DNA from: Desulfobulbaceae bacterium UBA2262
GTDB taxonomy: Bacteria; Desulfobacterota; Desulfobulbia; Desulfobulbales; Desulfurivibrionaceae
Direction of reading: 5' to 3'
DNA length: 25,031 nt
NCBI GenBank assembly: GCA_002347185.1
Contig: DDXK01000063.1
Location: 1-25,031, forward strand
Shown piece by piece: positions 24,400 to 25,031 of this stretch. Each line of letters opens with the position of its first letter. Within the stretch, counting starts at the first letter, position 1. The notes below the pieces were generated by a model. It did no database searches and had not been told where the DNA came from. It saw only the letters and a list, made by a program, of their open reading frames with translations. Made by a program: the position numbers and the translations under genes.

Positions 24400-24989
24400 C
24401 GGGACGGCTCCTCTTTTTTCGCATCCGGATCCGGATCACGCGCATGGCGGAGGCTCGGGATGTTGGCCCGCCATTTTTCAAGCCGCAGGGTGATGGCCGT
24501 CTCCTCCAGCTCGGCGAGGAGAAAGGCGAGGATGGCGAGTCGGAAGGGCCAGGCCGGCCCGCCGAAGAGCAGCAGAGGGGTGGCGAGGCCAAGGAGGATG
24601 GCGGCGGCCTTTGCCGCCCGGGTATGGTAGCTGGTGAGGCGCCGGAACTTGAGAAAGCCGAGGAGGATGGGGACGAGGAAGGCGGCGAGCCCGAGGAGGA
24701 TGAAGGGCTGTTCCCGGCGGATCAGCTCCGGCCAGAGCAGCCAGACGCCCACCGACGCCACCAGGTAGGTGGCGAGATCGCCCCAGCTGTCCAGGCGGGC
24801 GCCCCAGTCGGTCACCTGATTGAGCGCCCGGGCCAGAAAACCGTCCAAGGCGTCGCTTATGAGCGAGAGGATGAAGAGGACCAGAAAGGCCTCTCTGCTG
24901 CCGAGCAGGGCGGCGGCAACGAGAAGCGGCGCCACGAGGATGCGCAGGATGCTCAGGAGGTTGGGCAGGGTCAGGGCGCGGTTCGGCAC
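24396..24989 (-). CDS. CDP-alcohol phosphatidyltransferase
   Basis: Membrane enzyme (197 aa) joining a CDP-diacylglycerol- or CDP-alcohol-type donor to an alcohol acceptor. The full family motif is present: D46, D49-G50, A53-R54, G63, D67, D71 (pattern DxxDGxxAR-x8-GxxxDxxxD). Five or six hydrophobic segments follow or surround it. The product (phosphatidylglycerol phosphate, phosphatidylserine, inositol or another lipid) is not set by the motif. The start is GTG 24989, placed by the N-terminal TLPNLLSILRIL common in the family. It overlaps the MFS gene and starts 9 bases after the stop of the partial upstream gene. Confidence 0.87.
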   Translation of the reverse strand: MPNRALTLPNLLSILRILVAPLLVAAALLGSREAFLVLFILSLISDALDGFLARALNQVTDWGARLDSWGDLATYLVASVGVWLLWPELIRREQPFILLGLAAFLVPILLGFLKFRRLTSYHTRAAKAAAILLGLATPLLLFGGPAWPFRLAILAFLLAELEETAITLRLEKWRANIPSLRHARDPDPDAKKEEPSR

Positions 24990-24998
24990 GGTGCGTGG

Positions 24999-25031
24999 CT
25001 ATTCCCCGATGATCTTGACCAGCACCCGCTT
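24999..25031 (-). CDS. Unidentified protein, C-terminal fragment (cut by window edge)
   Basis: The minus strand at the window edge reads KRVLVKIIGE followed by TAG. The frame runs off the end, so only ten residues are seen and no family can be named. The short spacing to the phosphatidyltransferase gene suggests the same operon. Confidence 0.5.
   Translation of the reverse strand, partial: KRVLVKIIGE

Overview
This window looks like a stretch of ordinary chromosome from a GC-rich Gram-negative bacterium. LPS inner-core heptose genes (waaF, gmhB) point to an outer membrane. A fused SecDF, tandem TatA proteins beginning MFGLG-PELIVIL, an anaerobe-style set of housekeeping enzymes and many short overlapping genes fit a deltaproteobacterium (Desulfobacterota, perhaps Desulfobulbales). 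That placement is inferred from protein character, not from a marker-gene comparison. I see no tRNA, rRNA, insertion sequence, prophage or CRISPR array.

Layout. (1) 1-920, minus: translation genes rpsB then tsf (cut by the window edge), with a strong hairpin between them. (2) 1245-2896, plus: waaF and gmhB, overlapping by ATGA, for LPS heptose. (3) 8180-2905, minus: an envelope-biogenesis cluster running secDF (fused), a YkgJ cysteine-cluster protein, an HD-domain hydrolase, tatC, and an ftsB-like gene, headed by a near-consensus sigma-70 promoter. (4) 8606-11999, plus: rsfS, gpmI, thrC. (5) 12147-15911, plus: a cyclic-nucleotide-binding-domain histidine kinase, a purine nucleoside phosphorylase, an MTA/SAH deaminase and a DUF454 membrane protein, behind an extended -10 promoter. 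(6) 18696-15932, minus: a small ribbon-helix-helix protein with a cysteine-rich tail, then a ZnuABC-type metal importer, every junction overlapping. (7) 18975-19477, plus: two tandem TatA-family genes and a clear terminator. (8) 19695-21638, plus: an exported WD40 beta-propeller fused to Sel1 repeats, ending in a bidirectional terminator. (9) 25031-21722, minus: an unidentified C-terminal fragment, a CDP-alcohol phosphatidyltransferase, a UMF1-type MFS transporter and a class II fructose-bisphosphate aldolase.

How the genes work together. Protein export is the recurring theme: SecDF and TatC share one minus-strand cluster, while the TatA components lie about 15 kb away. The phosphorylase and deaminase pair suggests salvage of methylthioadenosine or S-adenosylhomocysteine by deamination followed by phosphorolysis. 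The small RHH/Cys protein ahead of znuABC is the best candidate for something undescribed: a metal-sensing repressor with a tandem GTATTAC repeat, period 10 bp, in its upstream region. The WD40-Sel1 fusion and the CRP-like histidine kinase are the other two genes whose function cannot be read from context.
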